A stretch of DNA of 64,000 bases, taken from Pedococcus cremeus (lineage in GTDB: Bacteria > Actinomycetota > Actinomycetes > Actinomycetales > Dermatophilaceae). The stretch is from contig NZ_FOHB01000009.1 in NCBI RefSeq assembly GCF_900111375.1, positions 62,001 to 126,000 of the forward strand. The letters are read 5' to 3'. A program made the translations under genes and the position numbers. This document shows, piece by piece, positions 1 to 8,411 of this stretch. Below the pieces are notes generated by a model. That model saw nothing but the letters and a program-made list of their open reading frames with translations. It made no database searches and had not been told where the DNA came from. How positions within the stretch are numbered: position 1 is the stretch's first letter; the number at the start of each line of letters is the position of its first letter.

Positions 1-2
1 GC

Positions 3-878
3 GTGATCAGCCCCCACGCCACGATCTTCGCGACCGTGCCCGCGGAGAAGGCGGAGAAGTCCGACGACCTGCGCCTGACCGTCGGCTTCGCCATGAGCGA
101 GCCGATCAAGCCCGAGGAGATCGGGTACGTCGCCATGGTCAAGAAGGTCGCCGACGGTGTGAAGGTCGCCATGGAGCGCGCCGGCATCACCGACCCGGCC
201 GACGTGCACTACGTGCAGACCAAGACCCCGCTGCTCACCATCCACACCATCCGCGACGCCAAGTCCCGCGGGATGAAGGTCTGGACCGAGCACACCCACG
301 AGTCCATGGACCTCTCCAACGGCACCACCGGCCTCGGCATCGCCGTCGCCCTGGGTGAGATCGAGATGCCGACGGACGCGGACGTCATGCACAACCGCGA
401 CCTGTACTCCTCGGTCGCCTCGTGTTCCTCGGGCGTCGAGCTCGACCAGGCCCAGATCGTCGTGGTCGGCAACACCCGCGGCATCGGCGGCCGCTACCGC
501 ATCGGCCACTCGGTCATGGAGGACGCCCTCGACCAGGACGGCATCTGGGCGGCCATCAAGGACGCCGGGCTCGACCTGCCCGAGCGCCCGCACTGGACCG
601 ACCTGCAGGGCCGCCTGGTCAACGTGTTCCTCAAGTGCGAGGTCAGCCAGGACGGCACCGTCCACGGTCGCCGCAACGCCATGCTCGACGACTCCGACGT
701 GCACTGGCACCGCCAGATCAAGTCGTGCGTCGGTGGCGTCACCGCTGCCGTGACCGGCGACCCCGCGGTCTTCGTGTCGGTCTCCGCCGCGCACCAGGGT
801 CCCGACGGCGGCGGCCCCGTGGCCGCGATCGTCGACGTGGGCGAGGGCGAGCCGACCGGCTACCGCTGGAGCCGCTGA
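3..878 (+). CDS. Ring-opening amidohydrolase, cyanuric acid hydrolase/barbiturase family (5' end outside window)
   Basis: The last 291 residues match the AtzD/TrzD-barbiturase family, which hydrolyses the ring of cyanuric acid or barbiturate. Members are about 360-370 residues with three similar domains, each giving a Ser-Lys pair, so roughly the first 70-80 residues lie before the window. Visible family marks are [16 protein letters not shown] near residue 142 and the C-terminal [13 protein letters not shown] block. The GTG at base 3 is an internal valine codon, not a start. A hairpin terminator follows at 891-929. Substrate cannot be told from this fragment: barbiturase and cyanuric acid hydrolase look alike here. 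In actinobacteria barbiturases belong to oxidative pyrimidine breakdown, but the neighbouring genes are not visible. Confidence 0.85.
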   Translation: MISPHATIFATVPAEKAEKSDDLRLTVGFAMSEPIKPEEIGYVAMVKKVADGVKVAMERAGITDPADVHYVQTKTPLLTIHTIRDAKSRGMKVWTEHTHESMDLSNGTTGLGIAVALGEIEMPTDADVMHNRDLYSSVASCSSGVELDQAQIVVVGNTRGIGGRYRIGHSVMEDALDQDGIWAAIKDAGLDLPERPHWTDLQGRLVNVFLKCEVSQDGTVHGRRNAMLDDSDVHWHRQIKSCVGGVTAAVTGDPAVFVSVSAAHQGPDGGGPVAAIVDVGEGEPTGYRWSR

Positions 879-890
879 CCCACACCAGTC

Positions 891-929
891 CGACGGGCAC
901 CCGGGGCCGAAGTCCTCGGGTGCCCGTCG
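891..929 (+). terminator. Hairpin terminator after the amidohydrolase gene
   Basis: A perfect 13-bp stem (891-903 with 917-929, arms CGACGGGCACCCG and complement) has a 13-nt loop with inner GG/CC pairing. It lies 13 nt after the stop codon. There is no T tract, as is common for high-GC actinobacterial terminators. Confidence 0.75.
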
Positions 930-956
930 CCGTGTCCGTGCCATGATGCGCGGGTC

Positions 957-2819
957 ATGGACACCGAACTGGTCGAGATCCGCGACTTCCTCGCGGAGCA
1001 CGCGCCCTACGACACGCTGCCCCGCCCGGTGCTCGAACGGCTCCTCCCCGTCCTCCAGGTCCGCTACTTCCGCCGCGGCAGCGTGCTGCTCGCCGTCGGC
1101 CAGCACACCGACGTCATGTACGTGCTGCGCTCCGGCGCGGTCGACATCCGCGACCGCGACGGTGAGCTCGTCGAGCGGTCCGAGAGCGGCACGTCGTTCG
1201 CGATGTCGCCGCTGCTGCAGGAGACGCCCTCGTCCTACGAGTTCACCGCCCTCGAGGACTCGCTCGTCATCGCGGTCCCGGCCGACGCGTTCCTCCAGCT
1301 GTGCCGCGAGCAGGCGGCGTTCAAGGCGTTCTTCGACCGCCGCCACCGGCAGCGCACCCAGCAGGCGCAGTTCGCCGCGCAGATCGCCGGGCGCCGCTTC
1401 GCCGGCCTCCGGGTCGCCGCCCGCGAGCTGGTGACCCGCCCACCGGTGACCGCCGACTGCGGCGTCAGCATCCGCGAGGCGGCCGAGACCATGCGGAGCA
1501 ACGGGGTGTCCTCGCTGCTGCTGCTGCGCGACGGCCGGCTCGCCGGCATCGTCACCGACCGAGACCTGCGCAACCGGGTGGTCGCCGACGGCCGTGACGG
1601 CGACGACCCGGTCGCGACGGTGATGACGACCGACCCGGTGACCGCCTCTCCCGACGACCTCGCGTTCGAGGTGCTCATGGAGATGGTGGGCCGTGCGATC
1701 CACCACCTGCCCGTCGTCGACGACGGCCACCTGCTGGGGGTGGTCACGAGCACCGACCTGATCCGCCTCGAGCAGGCCAACCCGATCTACCTCGTGGGCG
1801 ACCTGCGCCGGGCGGCCACCATCGACGAGGTCGTGCGGCTGAGCAAGCGCCTGCCGCAGGTGGTCCGGCAGATGGTGGAGCAGGACGCCTCGGCCGACGA
1901 CGTGGGACGGGTGGCCACGGCCATCGCTGACGCCACCGCGCGACGCCTGCTCGACCTCACCGCCGCCCGGCTCGGCCCGGCGCCGGCACCGTGGTGCTGG
2001 GTGGTGCTCGGCTCGCAGGCCCGGCACGAGCAGGGACTGGCGAGCGACCAGGACAACGCGCTGCTCCTCTCCGACGACGCGACCCCCGGCGACCAGCGGT
2101 GGTTCGAGGAGCTGGCCCGCCGGGTCAGCGACGGGCTGGCGGCGTGTGGCTACGCCTACTGCAGCGGCGAGGTGATGGCCACCAACCCGCGCTGGCGGCA
2201 GGGGCTGCAGGAGTGGAAGCGGACCTTCGGCGGCTGGATGACGACGCCCGACCCCGAGGCCGTGCTGGCGGGCAGCATCTTCTTCGACATGCGCCCGGTT
2301 GGCGGGTCGGCCGAGCTCTTCACCGAGCTGCAGGACGACGTGCTCGCCCGCACGCCCGGGCAGAAGCGGTTCCTCGCCCACCTCGCCGGGAACGCCGTCG
2401 CGAACCATCCCCCACTGGGGTTCTTCCGCGGCTTCGTGCTCGAGGGCGCCGGTGACCACGTCGACACCCTGAACCTCAAGCGCAAGGGGCTCGGCCTCGT
2501 CGTCGACCTCGCCCGCGTGCACGCCCTGGCGATCGGCAGCCCCCACGTCGGCACCCAGTCCAGGCTGCGCGCCGTCGCCTCCGCGGGGCGGCTCAGCGCG
2601 GAGTCGGCCGCCGACCTCGCCGGCGCGATGGAGTTCCTCGGGCAGGTGCGGCTGCGGCACCAGGCCGGGCAGGTGCGCGCCGGGCGGACCCCGGACAACT
2701 TCGTCAGCCCCGAGGAGCTGAGCCCCTTCGACAAGCGGCACCTGCGTGACGCCTTCCAGGTGGTCAAGCAGGCGCAGGCGGTGCTGGCCCGCACCTACCC
2801 GCTGCACTACCTCTCATGA
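957..2819 (+). CDS. cNMP-binding / CBS-pair / DUF294 nucleotidyltransferase signalling protein
   Basis: This 620-residue soluble protein has a cyclic-nucleotide-binding fold at about 15-130, two CBS domains at about 158-280, a DUF294 nucleotidyltransferase-like domain with the GSQARHEQ...SDQDNAL signature at about 350-370, and a DUF294 C-terminal substrate-binding domain to the end. The GS and DxD elements of the nucleotidyltransferase fold are present. Family members are thought to sense nucleotides, but the substrate is unknown. The stop overlaps the next gene by ATGA, so translation of the exonuclease is probably coupled. I chose the ATG at 957 because the cNMP domain begins directly after it. 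Confidence 0.88.
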   Translation: MDTELVEIRDFLAEHAPYDTLPRPVLERLLPVLQVRYFRRGSVLLAVGQHTDVMYVLRSGAVDIRDRDGELVERSESGTSFAMSPLLQETPSSYEFTALEDSLVIAVPADAFLQLCREQAAFKAFFDRRHRQRTQQAQFAAQIAGRRFAGLRVAARELVTRPPVTADCGVSIREAAETMRSNGVSSLLLLRDGRLAGIVTDRDLRNRVVADGRDGDDPVATVMTTDPVTASPDDLAFEVLMEMVGRAIHHLPVVDDGHLLGVVTSTDLIRLEQANPIYLVGDLRRAATIDEVVRLSKRLPQVVRQMVEQDASADDVGRVATAIADATARRLLDLTAARLGPAPAPWCWVVLGSQARHEQGLASDQDNALLLSDDATPGDQRWFEELARRVSDGLAACGYAYCSGEVMATNPRWRQGLQEWKRTFGGWMTTPDPEAVLAGSIFFDMRPVGGSAELFTELQDDVLARTPGQKRFLAHLAGNAVANHPPLGFFRGFVLEGAGDHVDTLNLKRKGLGLVVDLARVHALAIGSPHVGTQSRLRAVASAGRLSAESAADLAGAMEFLGQVRLRHQAGQVRAGRTPDNFVSPEELSPFDKRHLRDAFQVVKQAQAVLARTYPLHYLS

Positions 2820-3547
2820 TCCTGCGCCGCTCCCCCGACCACCGGCGGGCCCGGCAGCTGGCCGCCTCGCCCCGGGGCGCCCTGCCGGAGGGAGCGCTGC
2901 GCCGCTACCTCGCCCAGCCGTTCCCGCCCCTGGGCGCCGACCACACCAGCCTGCGGCTGCTGGCCGTCGACCTCGAGACCACCGGCCTCGACCCGGACCA
3001 CGACCGGATCGTGAGCCTGGGCTTCGTGCCCGTCGACGGCACCAGCATCGTGCTGGGCGGCGCCGGGCAGGTGGTCGTCCGCGGATCCGGCGGTCTCGGA
3101 CAGGAGGGCGTCGGGCAGAGCGCCACGGTGCACGGGCTGACCGACGACGCGGTGGCCGCCGGGGCCGAGCTCACGGACGCGCTCGACCTGCTGCTCGAGG
3201 CGCTCACCGGCCGCGTGCTGCTGGCCCACCACGCGGCGATCGAGCAGGGCTTCCTCGACGTCGCCTGCCGCCGGGTGCACGGGCAGCCGCTGCCCACCCT
3301 CGCGGTCGACACCATGGCGCTGGAGCACCGGCTGGTCACCGCCGGCTGGCAGACCGGCTGGGACCGCGAGCCGCCGCAGGGCGGCCTGCGCCTGCCGGCC
3401 GCCCGCGAGCGCCACGGCCTGCCGCGGTACCGGTCGCACGACGCCCTCACGGACGCCCTGGCCTGCGCCGAGCTCTACCTCGCGCAGGTGGCCGAGCTCG
3501 GTCGCGGCCGTCCGGTCACGCTCCGCCAGCTCACCAAGGGCGGCTGA
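2816..3547 (+). CDS. DnaQ-like 3'-5' exonuclease (DEDDh)
   Basis: This 243-residue protein has the three exonuclease motifs of the Pol III epsilon superfamily: Exo I AVDLETTGLD near residue 50, Exo II LLAHHAAIEQGFLD near 139-152, and Exo III HDALTDALA near 208, which places it in the DEDDh class. It should remove nucleotides from 3' ends of DNA or RNA. It is a stand-alone exonuclease without a polymerase or PHP domain. The ATG overlaps the preceding stop (ATGA). The pairing of a DUF294/CBS protein with such an exonuclease recurs in bacteria, by my recollection, so the two probably act together. The true substrate is not known. Confidence 0.88.
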   Translation: MILRRSPDHRRARQLAASPRGALPEGALRRYLAQPFPPLGADHTSLRLLAVDLETTGLDPDHDRIVSLGFVPVDGTSIVLGGAGQVVVRGSGGLGQEGVGQSATVHGLTDDAVAAGAELTDALDLLLEALTGRVLLAHHAAIEQGFLDVACRRVHGQPLPTLAVDTMALEHRLVTAGWQTGWDREPPQGGLRLPAARERHGLPRYRSHDALTDALACAELYLAQVAELGRGRPVTLRQLTKGG

Positions 3548-3558
3548 GGCGGAGCCTG

Positions 3559-3588
3559 GCTCGAGCCCGGCGTGGACCGGGCCCGAGC
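3559..3588. terminator. Bidirectional hairpin between exonuclease and purH
   Basis: A 12-bp stem with one mismatch (3559-3570 with 3577-3588) and a 6-nt loop sits between the convergent ends of the exonuclease gene and purH, so it can serve both. Confidence 0.65.
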
Positions 3589-3594
3589 GCCGGC

Positions 3595-5196
3595 TCAGTG
3601 GGCGAAGTGCCGCGTGCCCGTGAAGTACATCGTCACGCCGGCCGCCTTCGCGGCGTCGACGACCTCCTGGTCGCGCATCGACCCGCCGGGAGCCACGACC
3701 GCGCGCACACCGGCGTCGAGCAGCACCTGCAGGCCGTCGGCGAACGGGAAGAACGCGTCGGAGGCCGCCACCGACCCACGTGCCCGCTCCTCGCCGGCGC
3801 GGGAGACGGCGAGGTGGCAGGAGTCGACCCGGTTGACCTGGCCCATCCCGACCCCGACCGAGGCGCCGTCGTGGGCGAGCAGGATCGCGTTCGACTTCAC
3901 GGCGCGGATCGCCTTCCAGGCGAACGCGAGGTCGGCCAGCGTGGTCTCGTCGGCGGCCTCGCCCGAGACGAGTGTCCAGCGCGAGGGGTCGTCGCCGCCG
4001 CCCTCGACCTCGGCGTCGACGGTGTCGCGCGACTGCATCAGCAGGCCGCCCGAGATGGGCCGCGTCTCCACGCCCTCGCGAGCCGGGGCCGCGCAGGTCA
4101 GCAGCCGGATGTTCTTCTTGCCCTTGAGGATCGCGAGCGCGTCGTCGTCGAACGCCGGGGCCACGACGACCTCGGTGAAGACGTCCTTCACGGCCTCGGC
4201 CATCGCGGCGGTCACCGGCCGGTTGGTGGCGATGATCCCGCCGAACGCCGAGACCGGGTCGCACGCGTGGGCCTTGGCGTAGGCGGCCTCGATCGTCTCG
4301 CCGACCGCGATCCCGCAGGGGTTGGCGTGCTTGATGATCGCCACCGTCGGCTGGTCACCGTGGTCGTAGGCGGCGCGCACCGCGGCGTCGGCGTCGACGT
4401 AGTTGTTGTAGGACATCTCCTTGCCGTGCAGCTGCTCGGCCTGCGCCAGCCCGGGCTGCGGGACGAAGGTGGAGGTGTACAGCGCCGCCCGCTGGTGCGG
4501 GTTCTCGCCGTAGCGCAGCACCGCGGACTTCTCCCAGGTCGCCCCGACCCAGGCTTGGAACCCGCTGCCCTCGGAGGTGTCGGTGACGACGTTGCCCATC
4601 CACGAGGCGACGTTGACGTCGTAGGTCGCGGTGTGGACGAACGCCTCCGCTGCCAGCCGCTGCCGCTGCGCCAGGGTGAACCCGCCGCCGCGCACGGCGT
4701 CTAGCACCGAGCCGTATGCCGCTGGGCTGGTGACGATGGCGACGCTGGCGTGGTTCTTGGCGGCCGCCCGCACCATGGTGGGGCCGCCGATGTCGATCTG
4801 CTCGACGCACTCGTCCTGCGAGGCACCCGACATCACGGTGTCGGTGAACGGGTAGAGGTTGACGACCACGAGGTCGAAGCCCTCGACGCTGAGCTCGTCG
4901 AGCTGGCGCAGGTGGTCGGGGTTGCGGGTGTCGGCGAGGATGCCGGCGTGCACGCGCGGGTGGAGCGTCTTCACGCGGCCGTCGAGGCACTCGGGGAAGC
5001 CGGTCAGCTCCTCCACCGGGGTGACCGGGACCCCGGACGAGGCGATGCGCTGCGCGGTGGAGCCGGTGGACACGATGGCGACGCCCGCCTCGTGCAGGCC
5101 GGCGGCCAGCTCGTCGAGGCCGGTCTTGTCGTAGACGGAGACCAGGGCCCGCCTGATCGGGCGGCGCTCCTCGGACGTCGTGGTCTGCTCGCTCAC
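3595..5196 (-). CDS. purH: Bifunctional AICAR formyltransferase / IMP cyclohydrolase
   Basis: PurH catalyses the last two steps of de novo IMP synthesis: AICAR formylation with 10-formyl-THF, then ring closure. The 533 residues match the usual length. The N-terminal MGS-like cyclohydrolase domain opens with [14 protein letters not shown], followed by STGSTAQ and VNLYPF. The transformylase half shows RYGENPHQ and the KHANPCG active-site motif. The GTG start at 5196 overlaps the purN stop (GTGA), so purN-purH is one translation-coupled operon, the common actinobacterial order. The gene ends at a shared hairpin with the convergent exonuclease gene. Confidence 0.97.
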   Translation of the reverse strand: MSEQTTTSEERRPIRRALVSVYDKTGLDELAAGLHEAGVAIVSTGSTAQRIASSGVPVTPVEELTGFPECLDGRVKTLHPRVHAGILADTRNPDHLRQLDELSVEGFDLVVVNLYPFTDTVMSGASQDECVEQIDIGGPTMVRAAAKNHASVAIVTSPAAYGSVLDAVRGGGFTLAQRQRLAAEAFVHTATYDVNVASWMGNVVTDTSEGSGFQAWVGATWEKSAVLRYGENPHQRAALYTSTFVPQPGLAQAEQLHGKEMSYNNYVDADAAVRAAYDHGDQPTVAIIKHANPCGIAVGETIEAAYAKAHACDPVSAFGGIIATNRPVTAAMAEAVKDVFTEVVVAPAFDDDALAILKGKKNIRLLTCAAPAREGVETRPISGGLLMQSRDTVDAEVEGGGDDPSRWTLVSGEAADETTLADLAFAWKAIRAVKSNAILLAHDGASVGVGMGQVNRVDSCHLAVSRAGEERARGSVAASDAFFPFADGLQVLLDAGVRAVVAPGGSMRDQEVVDAAKAAGVTMYFTGTRHFAH

Positions 5197-5831
5197 GGGA
5201 TCGTGGCCTTTCGGTCGGTGACGGTGACTCCTTCGCGGGCCGCACGGCCCACGACGTCGACGAGCAGGTGGCGCTCGACGGTCTTGATGCGCTCGTGGAG
5301 CGACTCCTCGGTGTCGTCGTCACGGACCTCGACAGCGGTCTGCGCGATGACCGGCCCGGTGTCGACGCCGGCGTCGACCACGTGCACGGTGCACCCGGTG
5401 ACCTTGGCGCCGTAGGCGATCGCGTCACGCACCGCGTGCGCGCCGGGGAAGGCGGGCAGCAGGGCCGGGTGGGTGTTGACGACGGTGAAGCGCCCGAGCA
5501 CGGCCGGGCCGAGGATCTTCATGAAGCCGGCCGAGACCACCAGGGCGGGCTCGTGCACCCCGATGAGGTCGGCGAGCGCGGCGTCCCAGGCGCCCCGGTC
5601 CGGGTAGTCCTGCACCCGGCACACGAACGTGGGGATTCCGGCGGCAGCGGCGCGGTGCAGGCCGGTGATGCCCGCCCGGTCGGCGCCCACGGCCAGGATG
5701 CGCACGCCGTAGGCCGGGTCGGCGGCCGCGTCGATGAGGGCCTGGAGGTTGGTGCCGCTCCCGGAGACGAGGACGACGATGCCGGCGCTGCCGGGGGCTG
5801 GCGCTGCGGTGGCGGCGTCGGGCGCGGTCAC
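5193..5831 (-). CDS. purN: Phosphoribosylglycinamide formyltransferase
   Basis: PurN transfers a formyl group from 10-formyl-THF to GAR in purine synthesis. The 212-residue product has [13 protein letters not shown] at the N-terminus, the catalytic NTHPALLP segment and the [12 protein letters not shown] loop carrying the catalytic Asp. The open frame extends upstream, but the GTG at 5831 gives the normal family length. A TATCGT -10-like hexamer ends 9 bases before it and no ribosome-binding site is seen, so the message may be leaderless. The stop overlaps the purH start. Confidence 0.95.
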   Translation of the reverse strand: MTAPDAATAAPAPGSAGIVVLVSGSGTNLQALIDAAADPAYGVRILAVGADRAGITGLHRAAAAGIPTFVCRVQDYPDRGAWDAALADLIGVHEPALVVSAGFMKILGPAVLGRFTVVNTHPALLPAFPGAHAVRDAIAYGAKVTGCTVHVVDAGVDTGPVIAQTAVEVRDDDTEESLHERIKTVERHLLVDVVGRAAREGVTVTDRKATIP

Positions 5832-5839
5832 GCTGCGAC

Positions 5840-5845
5840 GATATC
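5840..5845 (-). promoter_or_regulatory. Candidate -10 element of purN
   Basis: TATCGT fits TANNNT and ends 9 bases before the GTG at 5831. No clear -35 is visible. The same hexamer precedes the DUF3048 gene at 15132. Confidence 0.4.
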
Positions 5846-5920
5846 GCCCCGGCAGCACACCCCCTTCGCCGCGTCCGCTCCGCGGGCGCCAGCCCGCCGG
5901 CCACGCGGCATACCGGCCTG

Positions 5921-6901
5921 TCAGGGAGCGGCGGAGCGCAGCGCCTCGAGCACGTCCTTCGCCGCCTCGGCGAGGAACTCGTCCTGTCCCTCGTCGCCGA
6001 CCTGCACCAGGGCGATGTCGGTGAACCCGGCCTCCCAGTAGGGCCGGACCGCCTCGACGATGCCGTCGAGGTCGGGGCCGCAGGGGATCTGCTCGGCGAC
6101 CTGGTCGGGGGTGATGAGCTGGGTCGCGCCCGAGAAGCCGGCCGGCGTCGGCAGGTCGGCGTTGACGGCCCACCCGCCGGCGAACCAGCGGAACTGCTCG
6201 TGGGCCTTCTGCACGGCGGCGTCCTTGTCGCGGCCCCAGCAGATCGGGATCTGGCCGATGGTCCTCGACGACGACCCGTCGTCGCTGCGGGTGGCCTGCC
6301 AGCCCTTGACGAGGTCGGCGTTGGGCTCGACGGCGATGAGGTGGTCGCCGAGCGGCGCGAACTGCTCGATCGACTTCTCCCCCGAGACGGCGATGCCGAT
6401 CGGCACGCCGTCCTCGGGGACGTCCCAGACGCGGGCGGAGTCGACGCGGAAGTAGTCGCCCTCCCAGGTGACGAGCTCGCCCGTGTGCAGGTCGCGGATG
6501 AGGTGCACCGCCTCGGCCAGCATGTTCTGCCGCACGTCGACCATGGGCCAGCCCTCGCCGACCACGTGCTCGTTGAGGTTCTCGCCGCTGCCGACGCCGA
6601 GGGTGAAGCGTCCCTCACTCAGCAGCTGCATCGTCGCGGACTTCTGCGCCACGACCGCCGGGTGGTAGCGCATCGTCGGACAGGTCACGTAGGTCATCAG
6701 GCCGACGCGCTCGGTGGCCTGCGCCACAGCGCCCAGCACGCTCCACGCGTAGGGCGCGTGGCCCTGCTCGGTGAGCCACGGCGAGTAGTGGTCGCTGGAG
6801 ACCTCGAAGTCGAAGCCGGCCTGCTCGGCGGCGACGGCGTAGCGCACGAGGTCACGGGGTCCGGACTGCTCCGTCATGAGGGTGTACCCGAATCGCGTCA
6901 T
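5921..6901 (-). CDS. LLM-class F420-dependent oxidoreductase (TIGR03557-like)
   Basis: This 326-residue luciferase-like TIM-barrel protein starts MTRFGYTLMTEQ and carries FEVSSDHYSPWL, GLMTYVTCPTMRYHPA and FTLGVGSGENLNEH, marks of the F420-dependent subfamily related to F420-dependent glucose-6-phosphate dehydrogenase. It should use coenzyme F420 for hydride transfer. The substrate is unknown; many paralogues exist in F420-using actinobacteria. It lies upstream of purN on the same strand, 89 bp away, probably as a separate unit. Confidence 0.88.
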   Translation of the reverse strand: MTRFGYTLMTEQSGPRDLVRYAVAAEQAGFDFEVSSDHYSPWLTEQGHAPYAWSVLGAVAQATERVGLMTYVTCPTMRYHPAVVAQKSATMQLLSEGRFTLGVGSGENLNEHVVGEGWPMVDVRQNMLAEAVHLIRDLHTGELVTWEGDYFRVDSARVWDVPEDGVPIGIAVSGEKSIEQFAPLGDHLIAVEPNADLVKGWQATRSDDGSSSRTIGQIPICWGRDKDAAVQKAHEQFRWFAGGWAVNADLPTPAGFSGATQLITPDQVAEQIPCGPDLDGIVEAVRPYWEAGFTDIALVQVGDEGQDEFLAEAAKDVLEALRSAAP

Positions 6902-6982
6902 GACGTCACGGTCACACGCACCCCGGCGATCAGCATCTCGAGCACGGGCGCGACCAGCCCGGCGGCGAAAATACCTCGCCCG

Positions 6983-7792
6983 TCAGCCCGTTCGGTAGTC
7001 GCCCTTGACCCAGGCCAGCACGTCGTGGGCGAGCGGTGACCACACCGGCTCGGTGAGCGCGCCGCCGCCCAGCATGTCCCAGCCGTGGCTGCCCTTGGTC
7101 GAGATGAACCGCTTGTGCTGCGCCGGTGCGGCCTTCACCGCCGCCCGCAGCGCGGGCGGGTCCATCCCCCGGTCGCCGGGAGCCACCGCGAGGAGCAGGG
7201 GCACGGTGGTCTCCTTCGCCGCCTCCCCCGCAGTGGGTATGCCCTGCCAGACGGCCGGCCCCGAGAGGTCGACGACGGCGTCGGCGCCGGCCCGCTGCCC
7301 GACGCCGAGCGCGATCGCCCCGCCCATCGAGGCGTCTACGACGGTGACCCGGCGGGCGCCGTGCTCGCGCGCCCAGTCGACCAGCAGCCGCACCTGCGCC
7401 TCGGCGTCGGCGGCGAAGCCGCCCTTGCAGGCCGAGCGCCCCCAGCCGCACAGGTCGACGAGCACGGCCCTGACGCCCTTCGACGCGACCCAGTCGGCAT
7501 ACGTCGCGAACCCGCAGAACCCGGCGGCCGAGGTCTGGTGCAGCAGGACCGCGACGTCGGCGCCGTCCCCCAGCACCGCACCGGTCATCGTGCTGCCCTC
7601 CGGTCCGGCGAAGCTGGTGAGACCGCCCTCGACCGGCACCAGGCAGCGCTGCGCGATCGAGGCGGGGGTGCTCAGCGGCAGCGGCTGCGGTGTGCGCGAC
7701 GGTGTCGCCGCCACCCGCTCCCCACCTCCCCCGCATGCCCCCAGCAACACCGCGACGGCCAGTGCCGTCACCACCCCCGCCCGCCTCCGCAT
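6983..7792 (-). CDS. Lipoprotein alpha/beta hydrolase
   Basis: The 269-residue product starts with a lipoprotein signal (MRRRAGVVTALAVAVLLGAC, lipobox LGAC near residues 17-20), so it should be anchored outside the membrane. The fold is an alpha/beta hydrolase: the nucleophile elbow is VDASMGG, a late Asp lies in LAVAPGDRGMD and the His in KGSHGWD. Substrate is unknown. Its start codon lies inside a palindrome shared with the divergent padR-type gene, so it is very likely the PadR target. A CAATCT hexamer ends 7 bases before the ATG, consistent with a leaderless message. Confidence 0.85.
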   Translation of the reverse strand: MRRRAGVVTALAVAVLLGACGGGGERVAATPSRTPQPLPLSTPASIAQRCLVPVEGGLTSFAGPEGSTMTGAVLGDGADVAVLLHQTSAAGFCGFATYADWVASKGVRAVLVDLCGWGRSACKGGFAADAEAQVRLLVDWAREHGARRVTVVDASMGGAIALGVGQRAGADAVVDLSGPAVWQGIPTAGEAAKETTVPLLLAVAPGDRGMDPPALRAAVKAAPAQHKRFISTKGSHGWDMLGGGALTEPVWSPLAHDVLAWVKGDYRTG

Positions 7793-7812
7793 ATGTCAAG
7801 ATTGACATATGC
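7789..7812. promoter_or_regulatory. PadR-type operator overlapping both divergent start codons and -10 elements
   Basis: Two 11-bp arms, GCATATGTCAA and its complement, flank a 2-nt centre. It contains ATGT-N8-ACAT, the spacing known for PadR operators. The ATG of the hydrolase (7792-7790) and the ATG of the regulator (7809-7811) both lie inside it. CAAGAT (7797-7802) and CAATCT on the other strand (7804-7799) each end 7 bases before their start codon. Bound repressor would cover both. Confidence 0.8.
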
Positions 7813-8369
7813 CCGCGACGTCGTCCACCCCCTCCCACCTCGGCTGCGCGCTCCTCGGCCTGCTCGCCCGGGCCCCGAGCACCGGCTACGACCTGGCCCG
7901 GCGCATGCAGCGACCCGTGGGGTACTTCTGGAGCGCCCGGCACAGCCAGATCTACCCCGAGCTGGCCCGGCTCGAGCGGGCCGGACTGGTGGTGCACCAG
8001 GTCGTCGACGGGGCAGGACCCCGCCCCACCAAGCGGTATGCCGTCACGCCGGCCGGCATGGCGGCCCTCCGGGCGTGGGTGGGCGAGGAAGCCCAGCCCC
8101 AGCCGGTGCGCGACCTCGAGACGTTGCGGCTGTGGTCGGTGTGGACCGTGGAGCCCGAGACGGCCCGGGGCCTCGTGCGGCAGGCCCGGGCGGGTCACGA
8201 GGAGGCGCTGCACGCCTACCAGGCGGAGCTGTCGTCGATCGCCGGGCAGCCGGAGGCGCAGGACCGGTCCCACCCGCTGTTCGCCAGCGTGCTCACCCTC
8301 GAGGGCGGCGTGCGCACCCGGCGGGCAGCCGTCGAGTGGTGCGACTGGATGCTGCAGCGGCTGGGCTGA
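7809..8369 (+). CDS. PadR-family transcriptional regulator
   Basis: The 186-residue protein has an N-terminal winged helix typical of PadR (LGCALLGLLARAPSTGYDLARRM, then FWSARHSQIYPELARLE) at about residues 11-80 and a C-terminal helical dimerisation region like the Vir/PadR C domain. It is transcribed away from the lipoprotein hydrolase, and the 16-bp gap is filled by an ATGT-N8-ACAT palindrome. I infer that it represses both genes and is released by a small ligand, as known PadRs are by phenolic acids. The actual ligand is unknown. Confidence 0.9.
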   Translation: MPATSSTPSHLGCALLGLLARAPSTGYDLARRMQRPVGYFWSARHSQIYPELARLERAGLVVHQVVDGAGPRPTKRYAVTPAGMAALRAWVGEEAQPQPVRDLETLRLWSVWTVEPETARGLVRQARAGHEEALHAYQAELSSIAGQPEAQDRSHPLFASVLTLEGGVRTRRAAVEWCDWMLQRLG

Positions 8370-8411
8370 CGGGCGGACCCGGTCGGGAGCCCCTGCGGAG
8401 GCCAGGGCGGC

